Positions 42,847-52,461 of a stretch of DNA of 64,000 nt are shown piece after piece. The translations under genes were made by a program, and so were the position numbers. Source of the stretch: Mycobacterium spongiae (GTDB lineage: Bacteria > Actinomycetota > Actinomycetes > Mycobacteriales > Mycobacteriaceae); the NCBI RefSeq assembly GCF_018278905.1, contig NZ_CP046600.1:2604001-2668000 (forward strand), given 5' to 3'. Numbering within the stretch: the stretch's first letter is position 1; every line of letters starts with the position of its first letter. A model generated the notes under the pieces. It was not told the DNA's origin, did no database searches, and saw only the letters and a list, made by a program, of their open reading frames with translations.

Positions 42847-44175
42847 ATGCCTCGTGCCAAGCCCACGCGCGATCCACACCTAGTTGCTCACGACACGCCC
42901 CCTGGGCGTGATCGCGCCGTCGATGTCGCGCGACTGGCCGCCCTCGTCGTCGTGATGTTCGGTCACTGTGCGCTGCTGCTGGCCACCATAGATGCCCATG
43001 GTTTGCGCATCGGCAACCTGTTGGGCGCGCTGCCGCTGCTCGCTCCGGTGACCTGGCTCGTGCAGGTCATGCCGTTGTTCTTCCTGGCGGGAGGCGCCGC
43101 GGGAGCCTACGGTTGGCATGCCACCGGGCCGTCAGCTAGGTCGTGGGGTAGCTGGCTGTTCACCCGGGCGCAGCGCTTATGCCGGCCGGTGTTCTGGTAT
43201 CTGGCGGTATGCCTGATCGCCGCGCTGATGGTGCGAGTGATTCTCGGCGAGGATTCATCGGCGGCGTTCGGGCGAGAGTGCGTCGCGCTGCTGTGGTTTC
43301 TCGGTGTCTACCTGGTCGTACTCGCCTTTGTGCCGGCATTGACGCGGCTACGGACGGGCCGTGCGGTCGCGGTCACGGCCGCTTGCCTGCTCGGAGCCGC
43401 TGCCGCCGCCGACGGAATGCGTCTTGCCCTCGGCACGCCCGTAGCCGGCATCACCAACGTCATCATCGTGTGGCTGATCCCGATGACGATCGGCGTCGCG
43501 TATGCCCGTCGACTGATCAATCCACGCCTAGCGCTGGCCGCAGCGGCAACCGCGCTCACCGCGCAGATCCTGCTCGCCATCGCCGGGCCGTACGAGGTCT
43601 CTCTCGTCGTCACCGGCGCCGAGCGACTGTCCAATGTGTCGCCGCCGACGCTGCTGCTCGGGCTGCAGTGCACCTGGATGTCGTGCGCATTCGTGGCGGC
43701 CGCCGGCGCGATCCGGACATGGGCGGCGCGCCCACGCGTCTGGCGGGTCGTCGCCGTGGGCAACGCGGGAGCGATGACCCTCTACCTGTGGCACATCCCT
43801 GCGATCGCGGTTGCCGCGTTCGGGCTGCACGCCCTCGGCTTGGACGCATACCACGTTGATGCGCCGGGGTTTTGGGGGCTGCTTGCGCTGCGGGCACTGG
43901 TTTTTGCCGCCGTGATGGCGTTGGTGTTCCGGTTGCTCTTGCCTCTCGAACACCGTCCGCTGCCGTGGTGGGACGCGCCGGTCCCGGCCGCGGGGGCGTG
44001 GTCGATCGCTACGGGCGCCCTGGTCTGCGGCGCGGGCGTCGCGCTCGTACTGCTGGCCAAGGATGGGCTGGGCGGGACTGCGGGTTGGGCCGCACTGGGG
44101 GGCTTCCTCGTTGCGGCCGCGGCGGCGCGTCGGTCAGTCCACCCGAAGGTTCCGCGCGCCCTTGACGTTTCGTAG
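42847..44175 (+). CDS. Acyltransferase-3 family integral membrane protein
   Basis: The 442-residue protein has about ten transmembrane segments. An early motif, RDRAVDVARLAALVVVMFGHC, matches the acyltransferase-3 signature in which an Arg/His pair near TM1 acts at the active site. FFLAGGAAGAYGW and a late LYLWHIPAIAV fit the same family. Members transfer acetyl or succinyl groups to cell-surface glycans, glycolipids or antibiotics. ATG 42847 is the first Met that keeps the motif near residue 25. The 3' end overlaps the convergent Cys-rich gene by 42 bases. Confidence 0.85.
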   Translation: MPRAKPTRDPHLVAHDTPPGRDRAVDVARLAALVVVMFGHCALLLATIDAHGLRIGNLLGALPLLAPVTWLVQVMPLFFLAGGAAGAYGWHATGPSARSWGSWLFTRAQRLCRPVFWYLAVCLIAALMVRVILGEDSSAAFGRECVALLWFLGVYLVVLAFVPALTRLRTGRAVAVTAACLLGAAAAADGMRLALGTPVAGITNVIIVWLIPMTIGVAYARRLINPRLALAAAATALTAQILLAIAGPYEVSLVVTGAERLSNVSPPTLLLGLQCTWMSCAFVAAAGAIRTWAARPRVWRVVAVGNAGAMTLYLWHIPAIAVAAFGLHALGLDAYHVDAPGFWGLLALRALVFAAVMALVFRLLLPLEHRPLPWWDAPVPAAGAWSIATGALVCGAGVALVLLAKDGLGGTAGWAALGGFLVAAAAARRSVHPKVPRALDVS

Positions 44176-44601
44176 CCCCGAACAATTCACGCAGCCGACA
44201 CACCCCACACAGTCGGTGCAACGCACACACGCGACGCAGGCCACGCACCGGGTACATGCGACGCAGGCCAGACACGCCACGCATTCTTTGACGGCGGCGC
44301 ACAGCGCCGTCAACACGCACGCGATGACGCCGACCCCGCCCGCGGTCGCTACCGATCCGGCGACGGCGACGCTGCCCGCGGTTGCTGCCGATCCGGCGAC
44401 GGCGACGCTGCCCGCGGTTGCTGCCGATCCGGCGACGGCGACGCTGCCCGCGGTTGCTGCCGATCCGGCGACGGCGACGCTGCCCGCGGTCGCCACCGAT
44501 CCCGCGACAGCGACGTTGTTGATACCGGGAATCACATCCACTACCGCTCGGTCATCGACGACTGATGGCAACTTCTGCGCAACTGCCATGCGCTCAATCA
44601 T
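44134..44601 (-). CDS. Cysteine tripeptide-repeat protein with Ala/Val/Gly/Ser repeat domain
   Basis: The open frame gives 155 residues from ATG 44601 (151 from ATG 44589). It has three parts: a short head (AVAQKLPSVVDDRAVVDVIPG); four to five 12-residue repeats (SVAVAGSAATAG type) encoded by a 36-bp tandem repeat; and a tail with 12 consecutive Cys spaced exactly three residues apart (Cys-x-x), ending CVNCSGLRNVKGARN. I know similar Cys-x-x tails with a GLR-x-G-x-RN end in actinobacterial proteins, but no function. There is no signal peptide and no clear ribosome site. It lies just downstream of a PE_PGRS tail fragment and converges on the acyltransferase gene. Metal binding or a regular beta-solenoid is possible. 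Confidence 0.6.
   Translation of the reverse strand: MIERMAVAQKLPSVVDDRAVVDVIPGINNVAVAGSVATAGSVAVAGSAATAGSVAVAGSAATAGSVAVAGSAATAGSVAVAGSVATAGGVGVIACVLTALCAAVKECVACLACVACTRCVACVACVRCTDCVGCVGCVNCSGLRNVKGARNLRVD
44348..44518 (-). repeat. 36-bp tandem repeat in the Cys-rich gene
   Basis: Four near-identical 36-bp units (44348, 44384, 44420, 44456) and a partial fifth encode 12-residue Ala/Val/Gly/Ser blocks. Differences between units are single bases, which implies recent amplification. Confidence 0.92.
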
Positions 44602-44616
44602 GTCACGGCGAGCCGT

Positions 44617-44699
44617 TTGACCCGTTTTGGCCAGATAGGGATCCGCCGGATCCCCCGGTGCCGCCGGGTCCACCGGAGTCGCCGGGCCCGCCGTTGGCC
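44617..44699 (-). pseudogene. Orphan PE_PGRS 3'-end fragment
   Basis: About 80 bases directly downstream of the PE_PGRS stop at 44706 repeat the end of a PE_PGRS gene in another frame ([19 protein letters not shown]...GQNGSNG). The sequence is closer to the tail of the distal paralogue (47908) than to the gene it follows. It is a recombination scar, not a gene. Confidence 0.75.
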
Positions 44700-44705
44700 A
44701 GGGTT

Positions 44706-47516
44706 CTAGGCTCCGTTGGATCCGTTCTGACCGAATAGGGATCCGCCGGTGCCGCCGGTGCCGCCGGGGTCGCCGGGCCCGCCGTTGCCGCCATTGCCGA
44801 TCCGATTGGCGTTGCCGCCGTTGCCGCCGTTGCCGCCGTTGTTGCCGGCCCCGCCGGCCCCGCCGTCGCCGATCAGCGCGGCGTTGCCGCCGTTGCCGCC
44901 GTCGCCGAAGGCGCCGCCGCCTCCGCCGGTGCCGCCGTCGCCGAACAGGCCAATACTGTCACCGCCCCTACCGCCGGTGCCGCCGTCGGCCCCGCCGGTT
45001 CCGCCGGCGCCGCCGTCGCCGAACAGGCCAAGACTGTCACCGCCCCTACCGCCGCCACCGCCGCTACCGCCGCCGCTGACGGGGGCCGCACCGGTTCCGC
45101 CGTCCCCGCCGTTGCCGAACAGGCCAAGACTGTCACCGCCCCTACCGCCGGTAGCGCCGCCGCCCGACCGCGCTTGCAGGGCGTTGCCGCCGTCACCGCC
45201 ATTGCCGGACAGCGCCCCGCCGATTCCACCGTCACCGCCGCCGCTGTCGAGAATGCCCCAGCCGCCGGCACCGCCGTCGCCGAAGAACCCGGCGTCGCCG
45301 CCCGCACCGCCTTGCCCGCCATCGCTGGCGGCGCCGCCGTCACCACCGCCGCCGAACAGCAACCCGCCGTTGCCGCCATTACCGCCAGGGCTACCTACTG
45401 TAAAGCCGCCGTGGCCGCCGCGGCCGATCAGCCGGGCATCACCGCCGTCGCCGCCACCGATGTTGTTGACACCGAAGGAGTTGCCGCCGTCGCCGCCGTT
45501 GCCGAACATCCACCCGCCGACACCGCCGTTCCCCCCAGGTCCCGCAAATGTCGAAGTCGCAAGCAAGCCCCCGCCGACCCCGCCGGCCCCGCCGTGACCG
45601 AACCAACCCAGCGCGGCCCCGCCATCACCGCCGGCGCCGATCGTAGCGGTGCTGTTGAAACCTAGCCCGCCGATCCCGCCGGTACCGCCGTCACCGAGCA
45701 GCCAGCCGCCGGAACCGCCGGCCCCACCGGCACCAGCGAGAGTAAGAGGGCCTGGGCTGAGCCCTCCGATGCCGCCGTTGCCGCCGTTGCCGATCAACCC
45801 CGCGGCCCCACCGGCCCCGCCGGGCTGGCCGGGCAGACCGTTACCGCCGTTGCCGCCATCGCCGTAGAGCAACCCGCCGGCGCCACCGGGCTGCCCGGGC
45901 GCCCCATCGGCGCCATCGCCGATCAGCGGGCGCCCCAACAGCGCCTGGGTGGGCGCATTCACCACATCAAGGGGATCCCCGAGCAGCGATCCGCCCTGCC
46001 CGGTGGCGCCGTTAGGGCCACCGGAGGTGCCGGGTCCACCGGCGCCGCCATCGCCGATCAGCTGGGCGGCGCCGCCGGCACCGCCGCTACCCGCTGTGCC
46101 GCTACCGCTGATGCCGGCGGCGCCGCCGGCACCGCCGTTGCCGATCAACGCGGCCGTACCACCGTTACCACCGGTGCCGGGCGTTTGGGAGGTCCCGGTA
46201 GACCCGCCGGATCCACCGGCCCCGCCGTTGCCGAATAGCAGAGCGCCGTTGCCGCCATTACCACCATTGCCACCGGGCCCTAAGCCGACACCCATCGCGC
46301 CGATGCCGCCGTCGCCACCGTCACCGATCAGCCCGATGGCGTTGCCGCCGTTACCGCCGGTGCCCACGAGGCCAAAGCCACCCGTGCCACGGTTGCCGAA
46401 GCTGTTGCCGCCATGGCCACCGTTGCCGATCAACGTGCCGCCGGACCCACCATCGCCACCGTCGCTGCCGATGATGCCCCAACCGCCGTCACCGCCGTTG
46501 CCGAACAACCCCGCATTACCGCCGCGACCACCACTCCCCGCTACGCTCGTAAGGCCGGCGCTGGCGTCGCCGCCGTCACCGCCGTGGCCGAACAGCCACC
46601 CGCCGTTGCCCCCATTGCCGCCGCTACCGCCGCCTAGAAAGTCGGCACCGAGGGCGCCGCCATTGCCGCCATGGCCGATCAGCCGAGCATCACCACCGGA
46701 CCCCGCGGCTGCGCCGCCACCCCAATTGGCACCACCGTCACCACCGTTGCCGTACACCAACCCGCCGACACCGCCGACTCCGCCGGCCCCACCGGTCCCG
46801 CCCGCAGAAGAGACAAAGCCGGGCCCGCCGGCCCCACCGGTCCCGCCATGGCCGAACAACCCCACAGCGGCACCGCCCGCGCCGCCGACCCCACCGACGC
46901 CGCCCCCGCCGGTGCCGAACCCACCCATGCCACCGTGACCCCCGTTGCCGAACAGCCACCCGCCCGCACCGCCGGCACCGCCGGCCGCACCGGTTGTCCC
47001 CTGCCCGCCGATCCCCCCGTTACCGCCGTTACCGATCAACCCCGCCGCCCCACCGGCGCCACCGGCCTGACCGAGCCCGCCGTTGCCACCGTTGCCGCCG
47101 TTGCCGAACAACAACCCACCGGCACCACCAGCCTGCCCGGGCGCCCCATCGGCGCCATCACCAATCAACGGGCGCCCGAAAATCGCCTGCGTAGGCCCAT
47201 TGATCACATCCAGGGCGGCCGCCATGGGCGACGCATTGGCCGCCTCGGCGGCGGCATACGCGCTGCTGCCGGTGGTCAAGGCTTGCACAAACTGGGCATG
47301 AAACGCCGCCGCCTGCACACTCAGAGACTGATACGCCTCACCATGCGCGGAGAACAGCGCCGCGATGGCCGCCGATACCTCATCGGCACCGGCAGCGAGC
47401 ACCGCCGACGTCTGTGCCGCCGCGGCCGCGTTGGCCGAACCCAGCGTCGAGCCCAGACCAGCAAGATCGGCGGCCGCCGCTGCCAACATCTCTGGTCCCG
47501 CGATGACAAACGACAT
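44706..47516 (-). CDS. PE_PGRS family protein, proximal copy of a tandem pair
   Basis: The 936-residue protein starts at ATG 47516 with GGAGGTG upstream. It has a PE domain (about 1-95: [28 protein letters not shown]...) followed by the linker [15 protein letters not shown] and Gly-rich PGRS repeats (GNGGNGG, GGAGGxG). A second linker block ([26 protein letters not shown] about 45980-45900) restarts the PGRS region. It ends [12 protein letters not shown]. It is a close paralogue of the gene at 47908-50670, sharing domain order, linker blocks and upstream element. It is expected to be ESX-5 secreted and surface-exposed; no specific function can be read. Confidence 0.94.
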   Translation of the reverse strand: MSFVIAGPEMLAAAAADLAGLGSTLGSANAAAAAQTSAVLAAGADEVSAAIAALFSAHGEAYQSLSVQAAAFHAQFVQALTTGSSAYAAAEAANASPMAAALDVINGPTQAIFGRPLIGDGADGAPGQAGGAGGLLFGNGGNGGNGGLGQAGGAGGAAGLIGNGGNGGIGGQGTTGAAGGAGGAGGWLFGNGGHGGMGGFGTGGGGVGGVGGAGGAAVGLFGHGGTGGAGGPGFVSSAGGTGGAGGVGGVGGLVYGNGGDGGANWGGGAAAGSGGDARLIGHGGNGGALGADFLGGGSGGNGGNGGWLFGHGGDGGDASAGLTSVAGSGGRGGNAGLFGNGGDGGWGIIGSDGGDGGSGGTLIGNGGHGGNSFGNRGTGGFGLVGTGGNGGNAIGLIGDGGDGGIGAMGVGLGPGGNGGNGGNGALLFGNGGAGGSGGSTGTSQTPGTGGNGGTAALIGNGGAGGAAGISGSGTAGSGGAGGAAQLIGDGGAGGPGTSGGPNGATGQGGSLLGDPLDVVNAPTQALLGRPLIGDGADGAPGQPGGAGGLLYGDGGNGGNGLPGQPGGAGGAAGLIGNGGNGGIGGLSPGPLTLAGAGGAGGSGGWLLGDGGTGGIGGLGFNSTATIGAGGDGGAALGWFGHGGAGGVGGGLLATSTFAGPGGNGGVGGWMFGNGGDGGNSFGVNNIGGGDGGDARLIGRGGHGGFTVGSPGGNGGNGGLLFGGGGDGGAASDGGQGGAGGDAGFFGDGGAGGWGILDSGGGDGGIGGALSGNGGDGGNALQARSGGGATGGRGGDSLGLFGNGGDGGTGAAPVSGGGSGGGGGRGGDSLGLFGDGGAGGTGGADGGTGGRGGDSIGLFGDGGTGGGGGAFGDGGNGGNAALIGDGGAGGAGNNGGNGGNGGNANRIGNGGNGGPGDPGGTGGTGGSLFGQNGSNGA

Positions 47517-47545
47517 GACGCACCTCCAGCAACCGGGCAAGAACG

Positions 47546-47585
47546 GTGGTAATTATGAGACTGATTTAAACCTATAAATACCACA
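47546..47585 (-). promoter_or_regulatory. Bipartite inverted repeat upstream of the proximal PE_PGRS gene
   Basis: On the plus strand, GTGGTAATTATGAGACT (47546-47562) is followed 16 bases later by TACCACA (47579-47585). GTGGTA and TACCAC are inverted half-sites separated by 27 bases. The element ends 30 bases from the start codon, and the paralogue at 50670 has the same arrangement. Confidence 0.6.
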
Positions 47586-47663
47586 TATCCCAGACGCTGG
47601 GGTGCGCATTTCGGCAGCTATTCGCGCCCGACGGCGTGCTCAACGATCGGGGGTCAGCACGAG

Positions 47664-47900
47664 ATGGGCGAAGCGGCGAAGCTCGCCCTCGTTACCGACA
47701 TCCGGATCGGTCGGCGGCATCGCACCACGATCCACGCCGAGGACGCACGGCGGGGACCCGATCTGCTGGACCGCGACTTCAAAGCGCTGATGATCGACTG
47801 TTATTCGCGGGCCATCGTCGGCTGACACGTGGTCACCGCTAAGGACACCGCATTGGTCACCACCGCAGTTTTCGCCGACAAGGATCCCACTACCGATGAC
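47664..47900 (+). pseudogene. IS3-family transposase (OrfB) remnant
   Basis: The plus strand encodes RIGRRHRTTIHAEDARRGPDLLDRDFKA, which matches the region just before the DDE core of IS3-type transposases, then jumps to MIDCYSRAIVG. A TGA replaces the expected Trp (IVG-W) at 47822-47824, followed by HVVTAKDTALVTTAVF. The section between DRDF and DCYSR that carries the first catalytic Asp is deleted. It lies between the two PE_PGRS paralogues, and no terminal repeats were recognised. It fills most of the 391-base gap with the PE_PGRS promoter. Confidence 0.75.
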
Positions 47901-47907
47901 CCGGGTT

Positions 47908-50670
47908 TTAGGCTCCGTTGGATCCGTTCTGACCGAACAGGGATCCGCCGGATCCCCCGGTGCCGCCGGGGCCACCGGAGTCGCCCGGCCCGCCGTTGCC
48001 GCCGTTGCCGATCCGTTGGGCGTTGCCGCCATTGCCGCCGGTGGCGGGGTCGCCGGTGGTGCTGACGCCGGCGGCGCCGCCGGCGCCGCCGTTGCCGATC
48101 AGCGCGGCGTTGCCGCCGGTGCCGCCGGTGCCGCCGGGGCCGACATCGCTGGACCCGCCGGCCCCGCCGGCGCCGCCGGCGCCGAACACGCCGAAACTGT
48201 CTCCGCCCGCGCCGCCGGCACCGCCACCACCACCGCCGTCGACCGCACCGGTTCCCCCGGCCCCGCCGTTGCCGAACAGCCCGGCCGAATCGCCGCCGCT
48301 GCCGCCGGTGCGGCTGAAGCCGACGCCTCGCGATTGCACGGAGCTGCCGCCGTCACCGCCATCGCCGGACACTGCCCCGCCGGCTCCGCCGTCACCGCCG
48401 TCGGTGTCGCGGATGCCCCAGCCGCCGGCACCGCCGTCACCGAAGAACCCGGCGTTGCCGCCGGCACCGCCTTGGCCCCCAAGAGTGGCCGCACCGCCGT
48501 TACCGCCGTCCCCGAACAGCAACCCGCCGCTGCCGCCGTTACCGCCATTCACACCTACGCTTCCGTCTCGGCCTTGAAAGCCGCCGTTGCCGCCGTGGCC
48601 GATCAGCCGGGCGTCACCGCCGTCGCCGCCGCTGCTTTGGCCCGCAAAGGCGCTGCCCCCGTCCCCGCCGTTGCCAAACAGCAACCCGCCGACACCGCCG
48701 GCCCCACCGGGTCCACCGCCAATCAGACTTCGCAGACTGGCCCCGCCGGCCCCGCCGGCCCCGCCGTGGCCGAACCACCCCACCGCGGCCCCGCCGGCCC
48801 CGCCAGCGGCCCTACCCGGGAGGTTGTTGTCGAGCCCGCCGATTCCGCCATTACCGCCGTTGCCCAGCAGCCAGCCGCCGGAACCGCCGGCACCGCCGGC
48901 GCCAGGGGGATTAGCAGCGTCTGACCCGAGCCCCCCGATGCCACCGTTGCCGCCGTTGCCGATCAACCCCGCGGCCCCACCGGCCCCGCCGGGCTGGCCG
49001 AGCAAACCGTTGCCGCCGTGGCCGCCATTGCCGTAGAGCAACCCGCCGGCGCCACCCGGCTGCCCGGGTGCCCCATCGGCGCCGTCGCCGATCAGCGGGC
49101 GCCCCAACAGCGCCTGGGTGGGCGCATTCACCACGTCGAGGGGATCCCCGAGCAGCAGTCCGCGCTGCCCGGTGGCGCCGTTGGGACCACCGGACGTACC
49201 GAGTCCGCCGGCGCCGCCATCGCCGATCAGCTGGGCGCTGCCGCCGGCACCGCCGGTTGCCGGTATGCCGGCCAAACTGGTGCCGGCGGCGCCGCCGGCA
49301 CCGCCGTTGCCGATCAGCCCGGCGGTACCGCCGGTACCACCGGCGCCGGCTGCGGCCCCGTTGGACCCGCCGGATCCACCGGCCCCACCGTTGCCGAACA
49401 GGAAGGCGCCGTTGCCACCATTGCCACCGTCGCCACTGACGACTGCGAAGTCGACGCCCGCCGCGCCGATGCCGCCGTCGCCACCGTCACCGATCAGCCC
49501 AATGGCGTTGCCGCCGTTACCGCCGGTTCCCAGGCCGGTCGCGTTGTTGGCGCTGAAGCTGTTGCCGCCGTGGCCACCGTCGCCGATCAGCGTGCCGCCG
49601 GACCCGCCATCGCCACCGTCGCTGTCGTGGATGCCCCAACCGCCGTCACCGCCGTTGCCGAACAACCCCGCGTTGCCGCCCCGACCGCCGCTGCTCGCTA
49701 CGTCGGTAGTGCCGCCGGTGGCGTCGCCGCCGTCACCGCCGTGGCCGAACAGCCACCCGCCGTTGCCCCCATTGCCGCCGTTACCGCCGCCTTCAATGTC
49801 GGCACCCAGCGCTCCGCCGTTGCCACCGTGGCCGATCAGCCGGGCATCACCGCCGGCGCCGGCGTTGGCGCCGCCACCCCAATTGGCACCGCCGTCACCA
49901 CCGTTGCCATATACCAACCCGCCGACACCACCGACTCCGCCGGCCCCACCGGTCCCGACCACAGAGAGATCGCCGGGCCCACCGGCCCCACCGGTCCCGC
50001 CATGGCCGAACCACCCCACAGCGGCCCCACCCGCACCGCCGACCCCACCGACACCGCCCCCGCCGGTGCCGAACCCACCCATGCCACCGCGACCCCCGTT
50101 GCCGAACAACCACCCGCCCGCACCGCCGGCACCGCCGGCCGCGCCGGTGGCCCCCGGCCCACCGATGCCCCCGTTGCCGCCGTTGCCGATCAACCCCGCG
50201 GCCCCACCGGCACCACCGGCCTGCCCGATCCCGCCGTTGCCCCCGTTGCCGCCGTTGCCGAACAGCAACCCCCCGGCGCCACCGGGCTGTCCGGGTGCCC
50301 CGTCGGCGCCATTGCCGATCAGCGGGCGCCCGAAAATCGCCTGTGTCGGCCCATTGATCACATCCAGGGCGGCCGCCATGGGCGATGCATTGGCCGCCTC
50401 GGCGGCGGCATACGCGTTGCCACCGGCGGTCAGGGCCTGCACAAACTGGGCATGAAACGCCGCCGCCTGGGCGCTGAGCGCCTGATAGGACTCACCGTGG
50501 GCAGAAAACAGCGCCGCGATTGCCGCCGACACTTCATCGGCACCGGCGGCCAACACGGCCGTCGTCTGTGCCGCCGCGGCGGCATTAGCCGAACCCAGCG
50601 TCGAGGCCACACCAGAAAGATCGGCAGCCGCGACCCCCACCGCTTCGGGCATTGCGATCACAAACGACAT
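47908..50670 (-). CDS. PE_PGRS family protein, distal copy of a tandem pair
   Basis: The 920-residue protein starts at ATG 50670 (GGGAGG upstream); the open frame back to 50739 is not PE sequence. The PE domain ([28 protein letters not shown]) is followed by [15 protein letters not shown], a PGRS block, a second [23 protein letters not shown] linker (DNA about 49140-49060) and another PGRS block ending [11 protein letters not shown]. It is colinear with the 44706 gene, so they arose by tandem duplication. A palindrome-rich promoter region precedes it. It is expected to be exported via ESX-5. Confidence 0.94.
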   Translation of the reverse strand: MSFVIAMPEAVGVAAADLSGVASTLGSANAAAAAQTTAVLAAGADEVSAAIAALFSAHGESYQALSAQAAAFHAQFVQALTAGGNAYAAAEAANASPMAAALDVINGPTQAIFGRPLIGNGADGAPGQPGGAGGLLFGNGGNGGNGGIGQAGGAGGAAGLIGNGGNGGIGGPGATGAAGGAGGAGGWLFGNGGRGGMGGFGTGGGGVGGVGGAGGAAVGWFGHGGTGGAGGPGDLSVVGTGGAGGVGGVGGLVYGNGGDGGANWGGGANAGAGGDARLIGHGGNGGALGADIEGGGNGGNGGNGGWLFGHGGDGGDATGGTTDVASSGGRGGNAGLFGNGGDGGWGIHDSDGGDGGSGGTLIGDGGHGGNSFSANNATGLGTGGNGGNAIGLIGDGGDGGIGAAGVDFAVVSGDGGNGGNGAFLFGNGGAGGSGGSNGAAAGAGGTGGTAGLIGNGGAGGAAGTSLAGIPATGGAGGSAQLIGDGGAGGLGTSGGPNGATGQRGLLLGDPLDVVNAPTQALLGRPLIGDGADGAPGQPGGAGGLLYGNGGHGGNGLLGQPGGAGGAAGLIGNGGNGGIGGLGSDAANPPGAGGAGGSGGWLLGNGGNGGIGGLDNNLPGRAAGGAGGAAVGWFGHGGAGGAGGASLRSLIGGGPGGAGGVGGLLFGNGGDGGSAFAGQSSGGDGGDARLIGHGGNGGFQGRDGSVGVNGGNGGSGGLLFGDGGNGGAATLGGQGGAGGNAGFFGDGGAGGWGIRDTDGGDGGAGGAVSGDGGDGGSSVQSRGVGFSRTGGSGGDSAGLFGNGGAGGTGAVDGGGGGGAGGAGGDSFGVFGAGGAGGAGGSSDVGPGGTGGTGGNAALIGNGGAGGAAGVSTTGDPATGGNGGNAQRIGNGGNGGPGDSGGPGGTGGSGGSLFGQNGSNGA

Positions 50671-50700
50671 GACGTACCTCCCGGAATGGCCTAGTACTTC

Positions 50701-50740
50701 GTGGTAATCATGAGACTTCTTGCCACTTACTAGTACCACA
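50701..50740 (-). promoter_or_regulatory. Bipartite inverted repeat upstream of the distal PE_PGRS gene
   Basis: GTGGTAATCATGAGACT (50701-50717) matches the proximal element at 16 of 17 bases. TACCACA follows after the same 16-base spacing (50734-50740). The distance to the start codon is 31 bases against 30 in the paralogue. Confidence 0.6.
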
Positions 50741-50761
50741 CGTTATTGACGTGTGGTACTA
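50731..50761. promoter_or_regulatory. Perfect 13-bp palindrome (operator or terminator)
   Basis: TAGTACCACACGT and ACGTGTGGTACTA form a perfect 13-bp stem with a 5-base loop (TATTG). It lies between the antiporter stop (50783) and the PE_PGRS start (50670), both on the minus strand. It could terminate the antiporter transcript, although the short T-run (AATTTT) is on the plus strand. It contains the TACCAC half-site found in the PE_PGRS upstream elements, so an operator role is equally likely. Confidence 0.6.
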
Positions 50762-50782
50762 ATTTTGCGGGACCGGGGGACA

Positions 50783-52279
50783 TCAGTCTGCTGCGCCGTA
50801 CTCGTCGAACCAATACGCGAGTTTGCCCCGCCTACTCACCGCGCGGAGTCTCGACTCGGCCAAGTCGCGGGTCTTGCTGGTGGTCACGATCAGCAATTCG
50901 TCGCCGGTCTCAATTCGAGTGTCGGGCATAGGCACGAAGGTGTGGCCGTCGCGGATGATCAGCGTGATCACCGCCGGGTCGGGTAGCCGCAGTTCCAGGA
51001 TCGTGACGTTGTGCAGTCGGGACGTCGGTTGCACCGTCATGGTCAGCAGTTCCGCGTCGAGCATGTCGAGCGGCGCAGCTTCGACTTGGATCTCGCGGGT
51101 TGTTTCACGTGAGATGAGGCCTAGCCGCTGAGCGATCGGGCGGAGGCTGGGGCCCTGCACCAAGGTGAACACGACGACGAGGACGAACACCATGTTGAGC
51201 AGTTGAGAACTGCCGGGAACGCCGGCGACGACCGGAAAGGTCGCCAACACGATGGGCACCGCACCGCGCAGCCCCGCCCACGACAGAAAGACCTGATCGC
51301 GCCACCGAACGCGAAACCACGACAGCGCCGCAACTACCGACAGTGGCCGGGATACCAGCAGCAAGACGAGGCCGACACCGATCGCAGGGGCCACATCGGC
51401 GGCGAGTTCGCTCGGGGTCACCAACAGTCCGAGGAGCACGAACAGTCCGATCTGGGCCAGCCAACCGAGTCCTTCGGCGAACGATCGGGTCGCCGACCGA
51501 TGCGGCAGGCCGGAGTTGGCCAGCACCACCGCGGCCAGATACGCCGCAATAAATCCGCTGGCACGGGCGCTGCCCGCGGCGCCGAAGGCGACCAGTCCCA
51601 GCCCGAAGGTGGCGATCGGGTACAGCCCGGACGCCGGCAAGGCGATCCGCCGCAGGGCGAACGCGCCGAGGTATCCCACGGTCAACCCAATGACGGAGCC
51701 GCCGAGAAGTTCATACAGCACATTGGCGATGGCCGCCTGCGGCGTGAATACGAAGGGCACCACGCTGAACATGAGTACGAGAATCACCACCGGCGCATCG
51801 TTGAAGCCGGACTCGGCCTCGAGGATTCCCGCGATGCGCCGGGGCAACGGAATCACGCGGAGCACCGAGAACACGGCGGCCGCGTCGGTCGAGGAGACGA
51901 TGGCGCCGAGCAGCAGGGCGAGTTGCCAGTCGATGCCCAGCAACCAATGCGCGCCGAGCGCGGTCACCAGGGTGCTGGTGAGCACCCCGATCGTGGCCAG
52001 CGCGCCCGCTGGTGCCAACGCTTTGCGGATGTCGGCGAACCTGGTCGTCAAACCGCCCTCGATCAGGATCACGGCCAGCGCCGCCGTGCCCAGGTTTCTG
52101 CCCAGTTCCACATTGTCGAAGCTCAACCCGAGCCCGTCTTCGCCGACCGCGACGCCGACCAGCAAGAAGAACAGCAGGCTGGGAAATCCGACACCGGTGG
52201 CCACCCGAGTACCGACAATGCTGGCCAGCAGCACAAAGCCGCCGATCAGCAGAGTCAGATACAGCTGCTCCAGGCTCAC
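50783..52279 (-). CDS. Potassium/proton antiporter (NhaP2/CvrA-like, CPA1) with TrkA_C domain
   Basis: The 498-residue protein has about 12 transmembrane segments with CPA1 features: GVAVGEDGLGLSF, SSTDAAAVFSVLR, ESGFNDAPVVILVL (the ion-binding ND pair) and SWAGLRGAVPIVLATFP. A cytoplasmic C-terminal RCK/TrkA_C domain (about 400-480) contains LPDPAVITLIIRDG and DTRIETGDELLIVTT. It should exchange K+ or Na+ for protons across the inner membrane under ligand control. GTG 52279 starts just before the first helix; the upstream frame to 52351 is divergent promoter DNA. It is divergent from the TrkA-type gene at 52462. Confidence 0.9.
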   Translation of the reverse strand: MSLEQLYLTLLIGGFVLLASIVGTRVATGVGFPSLLFFLLVGVAVGEDGLGLSFDNVELGRNLGTAALAVILIEGGLTTRFADIRKALAPAGALATIGVLTSTLVTALGAHWLLGIDWQLALLLGAIVSSTDAAAVFSVLRVIPLPRRIAGILEAESGFNDAPVVILVLMFSVVPFVFTPQAAIANVLYELLGGSVIGLTVGYLGAFALRRIALPASGLYPIATFGLGLVAFGAAGSARASGFIAAYLAAVVLANSGLPHRSATRSFAEGLGWLAQIGLFVLLGLLVTPSELAADVAPAIGVGLVLLLVSRPLSVVAALSWFRVRWRDQVFLSWAGLRGAVPIVLATFPVVAGVPGSSQLLNMVFVLVVVFTLVQGPSLRPIAQRLGLISRETTREIQVEAAPLDMLDAELLTMTVQPTSRLHNVTILELRLPDPAVITLIIRDGHTFVPMPDTRIETGDELLIVTTSKTRDLAESRLRAVSRRGKLAYWFDEYGAAD

Positions 52280-52461
52280 GTCGTTTCCCGTTCGGAGTTG
52301 GTCTTGGCTGGGGTCGCTGCTTCGTGCACCGGGTACCCGAAGTCGCCGCATTGGCGTGCTGCCAGTAAATCAGCACGGCCCCGAGTGCTCGACATACAGC
52401 GGGAAGTGGCCGCGCACCGGGTACCCGGATAGGACAAGATGACTGGGTGGCTGGGCGACGA

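Noticed and set aside
44749..50455. Very long Pro-rich and Ala/Thr-rich open frames on the plus strand opposite the PE_PGRS genes
   Set aside because: They are the complement of GGC-type PGRS repeats. The minus-strand frames have PE domains, ribosome sites and known family structure.
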